Numbered from the stretch's first letter, positions 12,001 through 23,762 are shown. The stretch is 48,990 nucleotides of DNA from Ectocarpus siliculosus (GCA_000310025.1 FN649742.1:1278967-1327956); one strand, 5' to 3'. Program-made: numbers and translations. The notes: generated from the sequence alone by a model not told the origin.

Positions 12001-13906
12001 TACGTGACGAAGACGTGGTGACGCTCTAACACCGAGCTGTCGCCGTACTGTAGCGCCAGCGGCGAAACGGAGTTCACCTCGTAGGCGTTGTTGTTCCTGC
12101 ACGTGCCGCCATACACCGTGGTGTGGGGTAAGAGAGCGGGGGGCGGGTTCGGGGGGCCATCGACAAGCACCAAGAGGCATACGCAGGCTCACGAGGCACG
12201 GGGGGATGTGTTTATAACGCACCAAACAAAGGTCTGGCTGTACGGGCACTGATAATTGGGCTTGGTTGCGTTATAGGGTGAAAATACCAAAACAAATACC
12301 GGGGAGGAATAGGGCAAAAGTACCCGGTACAGTCGGGGGCCCTCTTATATTGCGTGTAATTCAGCGCTTTGTGCCCGGTATCGTGCGGGTGAAATTGGCT
12401 GGCACAGACGCATTCAATCGAGATGGTTCCTACGCTAACTAGTGAGGGTGCGCGCTAGTGTGCGTAAAAGAACTTGGCACATACCCGCGCTACGGAGGGC
12501 ACCCAGCTGCTGTATGTGACAACGTTTTTGCAACATACGCGACACACGCGTCCGTTTACTTTCGTTGGGCCCCAAGCTTACCCTGGGTGGTCGATGTCGT
12601 GGCAGAACGCGGCGACGAGGAGGCCCAGCTTATCGAGCGGACGGAGCAACGAGTCGGCCCGGGATGTCTTCACGATCGTGAAGGACGCGTGGGTGACGCT
12701 GACGGCGTGGGTCAGGTTGTGGAAGGCGTTGGGCGGATACCGCCGCTCGACCGCGCGCAAGAAGCTCCACATCTTCTTGTCCGGAATCTGCGAGTTTCGC
12801 ACGGGCGGCGCGGCGCGGCAGGGTCAGCAGCCCGCGGGGGAGAGAGAGGACGTGGGTGCACGCGGGACGTGCTTCCCGGAAGAACGTTCAAGTGTCTGAT
12901 GGGCCACGAGTGCATGTGGTTTCACTGACCTTCTTACCCCGTTCTCTTTCAAGCCCAAAGAAGGATGTATGCTTTCGCGGAGAGAGAGAGGGTGAGCAAG
13001 ACGGCGAGGAGCCGCGCCGTGGTGCTTGCCGTATACGTCAACGCAAGATAACACACCCCAGCGACCAACAACACCTTGGCGTTGAACAAATAATAACCCG
13101 GGGTGGTGTTTGCTGCAGAGTGCGCACAGCAGTCTTACGCCACCGCTGTTGTCGCGAGATCTGAGGCAATTCGCGTGGGCTCGTTCGTATGCAGAGCCGA
13201 AAACACGTGACCCCCACTGGCTGCAGTCGTCTGTGCGGCGCATGCCCTATCTCAAGGGAGGGGTGATACGCGCCATGTTTTTGTGCACACGAGTAGACAG
13301 ACGTGCACGAAGGTCTTAGCTCCCCTTCATGATCAAGGCTAAGGTAGTTGGCGGCGGACGGCGCGTGTAGACGTGAGTCCTACTGTACGCCTTTCCGTGC
13401 GTGTCTTCAAAGCGGCGGGGTCACGCAGAGGATTGGATTTGCAGTCTCTCTACGGCCGCCCTCGTCGCGTACTTGCCTTGATCTCATGGCGAGGAGGACT
13501 CAGTATTTTCATTTCCCTGGTCGGCCGAGACGCCGAATAACGTGTGTGCCCACCAAAAACACTCGCCCTCCATTTGTGTGCGTACGACTCAAGAATAACC
13601 ACTATCCCAGTTCGTAGTCTGACTGTGATACGATGTTAGATCTCACAGACAAAAAAGGCTGCCAAGATGCCGACTGGACCACCGGGAGAAGATCGGCTCT
13701 GTCACGATCGAACGGACGAAGTGGATCACGCCAAAAAAGACAAGGCTAGCCCCATGACGCCGGAAACACACACCTGAAACCTGTCTGTCAGCTCCGTATT
13801 TCGGAAGAACCGCCCCACCAAGGACAGGAGTTGCTGCGAGCTCAGGTCAAACAAGTTCATGCTCAGGTCCACCAGCTCCGAATCCGCGCGCGTGGTTTCC
13901 TCCGGC

Positions 13907-13948
<42 letters not shown>

Positions 13949-16900
13949 TCTTCCTCCCTGAGCACTCGGCCAGAGTCGCCGCCGCCGCGGCCGCCGATGC
14001 CGCCGCTGCCGGAGCTCGAAGAACCCTCCCCCGCGCCGCCGCCGCCGCTGGCAACGCCATTTTCCGCGGAGACGGCGAGGGTTTTCCGCCGGTCACGGCC
14101 GCCGCCGGTGCCGTCGCGCTCCACGCCGGTCTGCCCGATATCGGTGTCGACGCCGACAAGGCTGTCGCTCGCGGAGCGGCGGTAGCGGCGGGCGACGCTG
14201 CCTCGCCTCGTCGCGACCGCGTCGGTCGGGAACGTCGCTCCGCTGTAGAGCTGCATGATGGTGCTCTGGACGCGGGCGTAGTTGGACCAGGCGCCGCCGG
14301 CGCCGCCGCGGCTGTTGCTCTCGCGGACCAGGGAGCGCTCGGTCATACCCAACAAGAGGAGGGCGGTCTCCGCCGCCTTGTCTCGGAGTAGCAGCTCTAT
14401 GCGGCCGCAGAGGCTCACCAGCGCGTTCTCGTCGTGCTCGTTGAAGACGCCCCTGCCTCGCTTGTTGCTCAGCTGCAGCACGGCCAGGGGTCTCGCCGCC
14501 GCCCTTCCAGCCGCCGCCGCCGCCGACCCACGCCGCGACGACGTCGGAAACGACGGCAATGGATCCCGCTCCGGCTGTTGCTGCTGCTGCTGCTGCTGAT
14601 GCTGCTGCCGATGCCGCAAACGGACGTCGTCGACGACCGACGCCGTCGCTCGGGCTTCAGCATCGTCGTCGTTTAGCGACGGCGTAGTTGTGCGGGCGTT
14701 GCCACTGCTACGGCTGCTGTCTTGTCCGTTCATGTCTTGCTGGCCCGCCCACCTGCGGCCGCCGCCGTTGCCGCCTGCTGCTGCCCGCGAAGCGACCGAG
14801 GCGGCGGCGTAGGCTGGAGGTGGGATAGGCACGCACAATACCCTGAGAGGGGACGAAGACGAAACAAGCACGGGCGGAAGGCGGTGAGTTTCGCCAAGAG
14901 AAGAGAGCGGGTAGGGTCGATGCGGGCGTGTGCGTGTGAACGCGAGATATCTCGACTGCTTGCTCCCCCTCGTAAAACGGCTTCGCGCGCTAATACCCAC
15001 CCCCCGTCAAATGTTCGGGCTGGAAAACACTGAAAAAATTAAACGGTAACGGAGGAGCTCATGCGTGTGCGTCACAGATCGATCGGTGTCTGTTATTGTC
15101 GCCACCATTCGACATGATGACAAGACCGCCGAACACTGCGGGCATCATCGCAAGCAACAGCGGCATGGGCCGCACAAACATGAGCGAAGGCCGTCGACAC
15201 CTGAAGGATCTTCTAAGTCGTCAAAACGCTGCTCGCGGGGGAGGGCGCAAGCAGCATGAAGAAGACGACCCAACGAAGAAGTGAACGTGTTTATCTCACG
15301 TACACGGACGAGTATAACCCGCCATAGTACGACATTGTGCTTTCAACCAGCCGGTTCGAACGAAGCCAGTGAACCTGCACCGACGGGGGGTTGTCGACTG
15401 GCTGCAAGGAGATCAAGATCTCGCACCGCATCACCACCACCGGAGGAAAGGTAGATACACGAGGCAAAAATTGTTTGCATATTATGAGACGTAGGTCTCC
15501 AGGGTCACGGCGGCTTCACCGTGTCCACTGACTCTGTATCTGTGGCAACACGCCGAAGGAGGATTTCCGACAGGTCATCTGACGTCACAATCTACGAGAC
15601 AGTCTGAGGTGACGTTCACAACATCCCTCGTAATTTTTCGATCAACTCTGAACCCCAAGGCTGAACGCTTCGTCCCGCTCTCGCCCGCGCTCATTGTCAG
15701 GAGACCACGACTGATTCCGGGGAAAAGTTCGTTCTTATCCCGCCCAACGCCTTGATTGGTCAGAGCCGGTTGGCGTGGCCGATGTTCACACCAAGGCCTC
15801 AAAACACGGTATAAAGAAAACACAACGCACCCCTTGGTGACAAAGCCGGTCTGCTTGTCCCACCGCCCGACGAAGCGGGGGTCCTCGTAGCTGTCGATCA
15901 CGTTCACGGTCCCTCCGGTCGCCGCCGCGTGCCCGCACAAGCCTTCCCCGATCTTGATCTTGGGGTCCTCGAACCCAACCGACGTGGCCACCCACAGCTT
16001 GTGCTCCGCGTCGTCCACGAAGAAGAGGCAAACCCTCTCCGCTTCCGTCATTACCTGCGCCGCATCGACAACCTCCTCGACCATCGCGATCAGGCCCACG
16101 TCTCGCGGACTGATGATGCTCAGCGACAGCAGCGCCTCGGTGGAGCGGCGGCGCATGTACTCCTCGTCACGAGCCAGAGCCTCCGTGAGCAGCGGCACCA
16201 GCAGTCTCCCTAGGCCGTGCAGGGCTTCCACCGCCGCTGCCGAGAGCACGCCGTCCGCGCAGTGGACCTGCAACACCGCTAGCACCCTCTCCGCGGGGCC
16301 CGGCGATGGCCTCGCCTCCTCCGTTTCGTCATCTCCGTCCACGTCCTCCAACTGCTCGAACGCGGAGGTTTCTGCTTCCGCTCGCGTAACTCCCACTTCT
16401 GTAGGGAGCGCTGAGACCGGCCAGCACACCACGCTGCCGCTGGTGTACTCGGTGCCGTACAAGGCCTTTCCTCGCCGCCGTTGTTGCCGCGTGGAGCAAT
16501 CCTTGAGTCGCAACTTCCGTCCGGTCATCGCCGCCATGCCTGCGATTCCCTCGCCGATATCACACACCGCCCTCGTATTAAACGCAACCTCATGCTGTTG
16601 TTGCTGCTGTTGCTGTTGAAGCTGTTCTCGGCTCTGACTACCGCCGTCGCCATCAGAAAACGAACGGCGATCTCGGCTCGGCGTCTCTCGAGCCCCTTTC
16701 GCCTCCCCATCGCCGCCACCGCTCCCAGAAGCAGTGGCTGGCGAGAAGTGCAAGAGCTTGTTGAACCAGCGGTCCACGAGCAAGGCGTCCGCTCTTGTCG
16801 CCCCAGTCCCTCGCAGCAGCAGGCCCTCCACCCGGCACAGGAGAGCCGCCGGCGAGATGAGAGGCGAGTCCGCCGCGGTCGACTCCAGCAGCTCGATTAT
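9086..16900 (-). CDS. GAF-GAF 3',5'-cyclic nucleotide phosphodiesterase, copy 1 (5' exon missing)
   Basis: Seven phase-consistent exons: 16900-15831, 14842-13774, 12787-12582, 12096-11997, 11743-11256, 10470-10293 and 9466-9086 (stop 9086-9088), 1163 residues visible. Family role: class I PDEs hydrolyse cAMP/cGMP, and GAF domains bind cyclic nucleotides or dimerise. Exon 1 holds GAF-A and the start of GAF-B. Exon 2 completes GAF-B (VLCVPIP, RPLAVLQLSNKRG), but a Gln/Gly-rich insert splits the domain. Exons 3-7 form the catalytic domain: FHNLTHA, FCHDIDHPGNNNAYE, HCADLSGQV (second metal Asp) and GQHFF with the substrate Gln-x-x-Phe, then IVKPLWEPFVALFP. About 100 Gly/Arg-rich residues in exon 5 interrupt the catalytic domain. 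The C-terminus is a Gly/Asp repeat from a minisatellite near 9170-9240. All key metal ligands are intact. Exon 1 opens at an acceptor, so at least one upstream exon must exist; none is found up to 23.7 kb. The inverted partner is at 40958-48513. Confidence 0.88.
10025..10158 (+). repeat. Tandem duplication, 2 x 67 bases, beside a PDE exon
   Basis: 10025-10091 and 10092-10158 are near-identical adjacent copies starting ATTGCCCAAGCAGAGCG. They lie in the last intron of PDE copy 1 and are absent from copy 2, so they arose after the gene duplication. Confidence 0.8.
10481..10541 (-). repeat. (CCTG)n-type minisatellite forming the pyrimidine tract of a PDE intron
   Basis: On the gene strand this is a run of CCTGCCTGTCTG-type units ending about 10 bases before the acceptor at 10471-10472. 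PDE copy 2 has the equivalent tract at 48255-48325 before the same exon, with a different unit order and length. Confidence 0.7.
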
Positions 16901-16983
16901 CTGCAACGGAGGTCAAGGCGAACCGAACCGGTAGGCACGGCCCGCGACGGTGAGGCGGCGTATTCTATTGCTGCTGTAGGACG
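15831..16983 (-). repeat. Near-identical arm of the inverted PDE duplication (partner 40875-42018)
   Basis: This arm covers PDE exon 1 (15831-16900) plus about 83 bases of upstream non-coding sequence. The partner is 40875-42018 in the opposite orientation. The upstream bases differ at only one or two positions, and long exon stretches are identical including third positions. Similarity stops about 15 bases into the following intron and at about 16983 upstream. Confidence 0.8.
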
Positions 16984-17084
16984 ATGTCACGGCGCGCGGT
17001 AGACCAGGGGTCGCGCAAACAGCGATATTGTTTCAGGCAGCAAGTCACCCTTTCGAAAAAAATCTCTCGTACGGTCGTGGTGGG

Positions 17085-17805
17085 GTTCTTAAGGGCGCAC
17101 GGGAGATCGCAGTGTCTCCTCTTCAGAAACCAGGAAACGCCTGCATATCCCAGTTTTCCAAAAACCCAGCTCCAGTACGAAACTACGGTCGCACATTAAC
17201 CGTCCGCAGCTGTCGCCTGTGTACAATGTTAGTGTCTGAGGTTGTAGCCCTTGTGATACACTGCAGACTAGCGGTCCGCGATTTTCCAAACGATCTTTCT
17301 ATCATCGAGATCGGTGAGCTACAACCAGGAATTTTAGCTGCTGTGCGGTCCGATATTGAAACGTCCAAGCACCTTTGCTTGTGGCTAGGTCTACCAATAC
17401 ATGACCCCAGGCATTCAAATCGACTATGGCGACGAGTAGGACCTGCGAGGGAAGAGCTGCGCTGCAGTTCGCGGCCCCACACACTCACAGAGGTGCAGAT
17501 TCGCCGTTGCTGTGTGCTTGAAGCGTTTCAAAATCGGACCGCAGCGCAGCGTAAAAAAAATCCTGCTTGTAGCTCACCGATCTCGATGATAGAAGGACCG
17601 TTTGGAACATCGCGGACCGCTAATCTGCAGTGTATCGCAAGGGCTACAATCTCAGACACTAACATTGTACACAGGCGACCGCTGCGGACGGTTAATTTGT
17701 GACGGAAGTTTCGTACTGGAGTTAGACTTTTGGAAAACTGAGATATGCAGGCGTTTCCTGGATTTTGAAGAGGAGACATTGCGATCTCCCGTGCACCCAT
17801 AAGGC
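17085..17805. repeat. Large foldback inverted repeat (arms about 275 bases, spacer about 160)
   Basis: 17085-17365 and 17523-17805 are inverted copies with scattered mismatches and small indels. Both arms include CGCAGTGTCTCCTC-like and ACACTAACATTGTACACAGG blocks. The spacer (about 17366-17522) is not repeated elsewhere in the window. A transcript would form a long imperfect hairpin. It could be a foldback transposon, a MITE pair or a hairpin-RNA locus. It begins about 100 bases upstream of the PDE duplication breakpoint at 16983. Confidence 0.75.
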
Positions 17806-18576
17806 GTCCCGATAAATCCTTCCCACCGCCGAATCTCAAAGAGTGGCATATAACAACACTATCTGGAACTATGCATACATTGCCTAAAATGTACTACCAA
17901 GTTTTCGAAAGGCAGCACGCGTGCGTGTGCTGCTCGACGGCAGCAGGCGTTGGTAGGCAACATCGACCAATAAATCATACGAAGAGGCTCAATCAAGCCT
18001 TGTACACGCTTCGACCGGCTGGTCCGATTGGAAAGGTAACATCATGATAACATCATGACGCGCGGCGTGTACACCCGTTACCGCTCACTTGTAGAGGACT
18101 CTCGCGCACCCAAGGCCTGCTTGTGTGTGGCCTTTGCTGGTCGGTGTCATGGGCATTTAGACTATTACTTCAACTTTTTTTTCACCGTTACTCGGAGCAA
18201 TCGAGTGCACCTACATTTGCATCTTCATTCTATGTACGTACGTACATAGACAACGTACACCGTTCGACTGTGGGTATATCTCGAATGGGTAGTCTTTCTG
18301 TGTGTGTTTTTATTATTCCTTATTATATATGTATGCAGATGTGTGCAACACAAACAGTCTCGTGGGGCGGGTTATACTTACGAGCAGTAGTCTACTGCTG
18401 CTGTGTCGAATCGTGGCTTTGTTGAGACATCCAAGAGACATCTCCACACAAACGGTGTACAGCCATCGCATCTGCTCCTGTATTTTCACACGTACGTGGA
18501 GTATGTATCTACTGTAGAGAGCAGCACTGACTGGGTTCGTGTGGTTTCGGATCAAACGATTCCGCTGCGGGTAGGC

Positions 18577-18894
18577 CGGTCGCCCCGGTGGTCTAGTCGG
18601 TATCCTCGAAACCCTCTAGAGGTCAGGTAAGGGGTTCGAATCCCGGCGTACGCGAGCTTTTCTTGCAAAGTGAGTTTTCTCTCGCTTCCGATTCTGGCCT
18701 ACCTAGTGGATAGCGCTATGTAGTTCGTGTGTACACAGAGCGAAGAGAGTGCTGAACTCTTGTCGCATTAAAATCGAAGGCAACGTACCGCGGGAGGGGA
18801 GGGTAGAGAGGGGGTCTAACTGTGTGACCACGGGTTGGAGTAAACGGCACTAGTGCTGTGAGCGCTGACTTGAAGTGACGATAAAAAAAAAAAA
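18577..18894 (+). mobile_element. tRNA-derived SINE, copy 1
   Basis: The head carries a pol III A-box-like TGGTCTAGTCGG and a perfect B box GGTTCGAATCC about 45 bases apart. An unrelated body follows, ending in an A-rich tail at about 18882-18894. The same body occurs on the minus strand at 25164-25472, and a diverged copy at about 24650-24860, which establishes a dispersed family. The tRNA-like head does not fold as a proper tRNA because the T stem is imperfect. Confidence 0.75.
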
Positions 18895-20615
18895 CTAATC
18901 TATCTGCTGTCTTTTTAGAAAGTAAACATAATCTCACAGAGAGACTATGTACCCGTTCTAGATATAACCCCAGTCGAAAGCGATACGCTGAAGTCTTTAC
19001 AACAGCCGTGAGTGGAGGGAAACCGGCTGTAAACTGGGCTTATTTTGGGTTCCTCTCATGTACCTGCTGTTTGTTTCCAACTTGGTGAAGAACCGGGCAA
19101 ATTTTGAATGTACCGAGACAGAGGTTTTAGGAGTTTAATTATTACGCGGGCGAAGCCCGCCAATACACGGTGAAACTCATTCATCTGCGGGCCAAACGCT
19201 TTCAAAATGTTGCACCTCACTCAATGAATCAATGAAGGAAAGGAGACACCAGAGCAGAGGTGCCGTCACCGGGGCAGCAAATAAATCGACGTGCAGATAT
19301 TCTGCCATGCGGATTGTCAATATTCCGACGCGTCGGGATGATAGATGATTGATGGCGATTCCTTTGGGTGGGGTGTTCACTCCAAAGAACCACCTACTAC
19401 AGATAGCGATTAGATGGAGTCAAGAGAGCGAAAAAAAAACAACGTGGAGATGCCACAGAGCATCATCATCACGTTACTTGAAGTGTTCTGGCGAAAGAAC
19501 GGGCGTGCAGGTGATATAAAAGCATGCAATGGATCCCTGGGTGTGGTACTACTGCTGTGCTGCAGTAGCTCGATACATAAAATTCGCGTGTGTGCCCGTG
19601 ATGCGTGCGTGCGTGTTGGTGCGATCTCCCTCTCCTCGCTTTAGCTCTTCTGGCGGGTGCTGCTGGTCATGGACGATTAAGGAATAATATAAACACACAC
19701 AGAAAGACTACCCATTCGAGAGATTGACATTGCGAAACTTCGTGCACACACAGCTACTCGCAATAAACATACTTTTTGACGCAGGTGGGTCGAGAGATGG
19801 GTAGATATATGTTGCCGGTGTTCGAGTGCTCACCGCTGCAGCAGCTGGTGCTCGCAACAACTTATCACTCCGTCTGGGTACTTCGCGATTGGTAAGAGAC
19901 GGCCTTCGCATCTGATGCCACTGCTGGCTGTGTGCCAGATGTGTACGTACTCAGGCACCTAACGAAGTCTTTCGGGACAATACAAAGAGTGTGAGAAAAA
20001 GGAACTGGCTGCTGGGGATCATGTCTCCGTGATGCGCAAAGTGCGTGGGACATGAAGCGTCTGTTTGCCCCCCCTCCCCCCCGATCTCTCTCTCCGCGCC
20101 TACAGCAGTAGATCATAGCTGAGACCCACGATTAAAACGCGGACATTCTCTCCCTACACCAAATTCGTTCGAACAAGACTGACAGCGTGTTTGTATGTGT
20201 GGGATAAAACACGGCGGCGGCGGTGTATGCGTACCTGTTCGAACCTCAACGGCTGGGGCTCGCTCTTTCTCGCCCCTGTCTCTTCCTTCATTCTCGAGCT
20301 CAACCGCGACATTTCGCAGCTTGCCTCTCGTTCTTCAGTGCCACCCCTCGTTGCCTCCCGAGCAAGTGTAGCACAACGCCAGGTTTACGCCGTTGGGGGG
20401 GGCGACAAAATACGGCTGGCTGCGTCCCACAAAAAAAGTGGACAAAAAAAGGTGTCCCGGGGGGGGTGTCCCACAAAAAATGTGGACAGTAAAAGGTACC
20501 TAGGTTGGAAAAAAGAAAAAAAAAGAAAAAATGCAACTTCATTCGGTGTAGGTATTCTCCATATTTATACAATGTAATATATGCATATACACACTTTTTC
20601 TAGATATATTTCAGA
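18895..20615. other. Gene-poor spacer
   Basis: I find no exon with recognisable protein content and no tRNA. A short pair of related units (TCCCACAAAAAA followed by GTGGAC) lies near 20425-20497, each able to form a small hairpin. Otherwise it is unremarkable. Confidence 0.5.
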
Positions 20616-20619
20616 CAAA

Positions 20620-20965
20620 TGCGAAGGTGTACCGATTCTGGTAAAAGTCAATCGACGGATACCCTGCGAATCGGGTCCTCCTTAACACTCTCCACCCACA
20701 GAATTTACCCTCAACTGGGAACCTCTTGTGGCCAGGACGGGTAATTCGATGGAAGTGTCACAAGGTTCTTTATAGGATCGATTCCAAGAAGAGGTGTTCT
20801 CAGGACTGACACACATGGTGTCCATGGGAAAATGTCCAAGTCAGGAGAAAAAACGTGCACCCAAGGAGATTCGAACCAGTATCCAGCTGACGCCATATGC
20901 GAAGGTGTACCGATTTTGGTAAAAGTCAATCGACGGATACCCTGCGAATCGGGTCCTCCTTAACA
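20620..20965 (-). mobile_element. TRIM-like miniature LTR retrotransposon (346 bases)
   Basis: Two 68-base direct repeats, 20620-20687 and 20898-20965, differ at a single position. On the minus strand each starts TGTTAAGGAGGACCC and ends CACCTTCGCA, the TG...CA ends of LTRs. The element is flanked by a 4-base duplication CAAA (20616-20619, 20966-20969). Two bases after the 5' LTR comes TGGCGTCAGCTGG, a candidate tRNA primer-binding site. Just before the 3' LTR lies the purine tract GTGGGTGGAGAG (20688-20699). The roughly 210-base interior has no coding capacity. This matches TRIM/SMART elements, which are mobilised by enzymes from full-length relatives. Confidence 0.8.
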
Positions 20966-21422
20966 CAAATGTTTTGCTTTTAGTTAGGGCCAGCCTGTTG
21001 CGGCCTTGTTCGCCGCAAAGTGCGTGATGATAGCCCTCTGGAGACAAGCGTGCATGAAAAAAAAAGTGATGATGCTGGTTGCTGTTGATGTACGTACTTG
21101 TTGTATCTTTGTTGTGCACGCATGCATACTCTGCTAACGGGTGAGTGAGCATAGTACCCTCCATTTTTTGGCCTATTTTCCACAAATAAATCATTCGAGA
21201 AAATAACCTGCCCTTCCCTCTACTACGTTGTGGCGTGGAGATCAATGGCCACACCCAATTGACGCACTTCAACATATACATTAATTATTGATTGTAGCAA
21301 CGCCAATCAATGAACGGTGTGTCGTAGTCCGTGTGAAACCAACCGCACATGACATCAAAGAACGACTGCCCGTTCCGTATAAACCCAGCCAGCCAGATAA
21401 TAAGATGATGCACACACAACAC

Positions 21423-21756
21423 TGTTAAGGAGGACCCGAATCCTGCCGCTGGCGCCAAGTTTAAAGGAGGGGAAGCCGTGGGCGGTAGCTTGCTCCTAGA
21501 GATAGATGAAGGTAGGTTCTGTCGTTGACACGCTTGTCCACGATCACGTAGAGATGAGAAAGTTGCTTGTTATTGCTGAGAGACGATCAGCAAGGGTCTG
21601 AGGTGAAGTGGGGATCCAACTTCACCTCAGGGGGGTACGCAGACTAGACAAATCCTAAGAGGGTAGGTGTCTGAAGGGTATACCTCCTGGGACCGACCCA
21701 CATCCTATCAACAATAAGATGTACCCTATTTAAGCTAGCAGCCACACTCCTTAACA
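21423..21756 (+). mobile_element. Solo LTR (334 bases) related to the TRIM
   Basis: It starts TGTTAAGGAGGACCCGA and ends CACTCCTTAACA, so it has TG...CA ends with a short terminal inversion. It is flanked by the 4-base duplication ACAC (21419-21422 and 21757-21760). Its first 17 bases match the TRIM LTR terminus about 450 bases away. A 12-base perfect stem CTGAGGTGAAGT lies inside near 21598-21630. No internal retrotransposon region is present, so it is probably the product of LTR-LTR recombination. Confidence 0.75.
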
Positions 21757-21760
21757 ACAC

Positions 21761-23760
21761 TCACTCTTTGTTTCGCTTGAATTTTCGTAATTAGTATATG
21801 GATGGGTGCCGATTCGCACATCATACATGACTACTACTACATACATGTCATCATCAGTCGTTGGGTGACGCAAGCGACAAGCGCCGTGAGAAACAGCCTT
21901 CGGGACGGACTTGACCTGTCGCCTTATTGAGGCTCGCTCGTGAAAACAAACCTGCTCGCGGTTGGTTCGGTTGTAACCCGGAATCAACCACCTCTTGTGT
22001 GAGCGTCGTGTGTGAATCGTTGATCTTCCACAAACAAAAGCAGACGGCCGTCCATCCTGGGTCGTTATTGGTTTTTTCGTACTACGTAATCAGATAGACC
22101 TTACGTACATCACACACTCCCACCCACACGGAAAAATAGCAGAGAGAATCTCACGGCAAAATAATACGACCACTTCAGACCTACTGTTGTAGTAGACCCA
22201 CAACTACCATAACCCCCCCTCGGAAAAGAAAGACGAAAGGACTACCTACACATCAATACGATACGGCCCAGCAGCCCCCGATATGTCCCGTCCAAACACC
22301 TGTCTTTTTCTACCTCTGTTATGTTCTCTTCTCTACGTTCCGTTTCACACCTACCTATGCATAGATAGGACGTTCGTGTGGCACGCCATGGGTAAAACAG
22401 AACAGAACAGAGCATACAGAAGAGGGGGAACAACAAGCAGATGCCGCCGCTCCCCCCCAACAGATAATAGCGTCTTATTGTACATGTGACGCGCAACTGC
22501 GGGGATCCAGAACAACTATGTCGCCCCGATAGGCGAGAACAAAACAAAGGAGGTATCTAGGAACAACAAACCCAAAAACTGCGCACACCACACCAACGAT
22601 ATTTAGAGACGGCGGCGCGTTCTGAGGGTATAGTGGAAAACCAAAAGAAAAATCCCGCACCCCCCCCACAACCAGAAACAAGAAATAAAAGGCAACCTCG
22701 ACACAACCAACCGCAGCCTCAACCCGCGGATATGGCGAAAGCATTTGTTTATATACACGCACGAGGTCGCGCGGTTGTCAAGCCGGATAACCGTGCAAAC
22801 CACGCGCGGGGCCAGCAGATACATACCAAGTATACAACAACCAAGGAGGGCAAGAGGGCTGTCGCGCCCACCTTTCAAAGAGACGGAACAGCCAGCCCCA
22901 ACAACCCTCAATCTCTCCCCCAAGCATCATCCCCTGTATCCCCCCCCCTCCCCCCCCCCCGCCCCCGTCCCGTGTTGAGCGCTCGCTCGCCCGCCTGCTT
23001 GGTAAGCACCCAGCGTGCACCGGGAGACACCTAGTAATATGCACGACGTAACGGCTGGTCGTTGAGAGACCTCGCAAGCTGGAAGAGGACCGACCCCCGT
23101 TCGTAAAACGCCAAGCCAAGCCACGAAACCCGCCCGCTGAGAGCGGGTTCCTACATAAAATCCAAGAAGGGGTCCCCGAAGAATTGATTGCTAGTGCCAT
23201 GTCTTCTTTTTCCTCTTGAAGCCTAACATACTCGTGACGATACTCTCCGGGAACATATATTGACCCCCCCCCCCCCCACCCCCCAAACCTCCAGGACAAA
23301 CGCGTAACCAAAAGCCTGCGCCAAACCGTGGACCAACACGAGGCTCTTGCCCCGAACCAACCAAAACCAAAACCAAACCTTAACCCATACATGGGGGCAT
23401 ACCGCTGAAAAAAGAAGGGATACAAAAAAACGTTATGTACAAAAGAACACGTGCTCAACTGGCCACACCCATAAACGAAGCCAGGCGGTTCGACCGACTA
23501 AAAAAGGCAAATCGTCGGTGCTTCGGCCCGCCCATCCTTCTTTGTGGTATCTCTTGAGAGAGGTGGAACACATGCACAACAACAACCACAGCAGTCGCTT
23601 TTGCGGGGTAGAAGACACAGCAAAAGAAACCGGAACGTTCCACAAGCGTCTGGCGAAAAACAGGCGTTGTTGTTATTGCTGGTGGTGGTGGTGGTGGTGC
23701 TATCGTTGTTTCCTCTCTTCCACAGCCCTTGCAAAAAGGCAAAAGATGGGGCGCGCCGCG
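21761..23760. other. Gene-poor spacer upstream of the E2 terminator side
   Basis: It contains homopolymer C runs (22936-22962, 23263-23284), AC-rich stretches and no frame with recognisable domain content. The 3' UTR of the minus-strand E2 gene presumably occupies the last few hundred bases. Confidence 0.45.
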
Positions 23761-23762
23761 GA

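Noticed and set aside
9086-16900. PDE copy 1 as a pseudogene
   Set aside because: All seven exons are open, all splice sites are canonical, and all metal ligands are intact. Only the 5' end is unseen.
18580-18655. tRNA gene
   Set aside because: The A and B boxes are present, but the T stem and acceptor stem do not pair properly, and the same head plus a non-tRNA body recurs elsewhere. It is a SINE head.
20620-20965. SINE flanked by a long target duplication
   Set aside because: A 68-base duplication is far too long for SINE insertion, while LTR ends, a primer site, a purine tract and a 4-base duplication fit a TRIM.
22778-23458. 226-residue minus-strand frame
   Set aside because: It starts in AT-rich DNA, is dominated by Gly and aromatic runs from C tracts, and has no splice chain or recognised motif.
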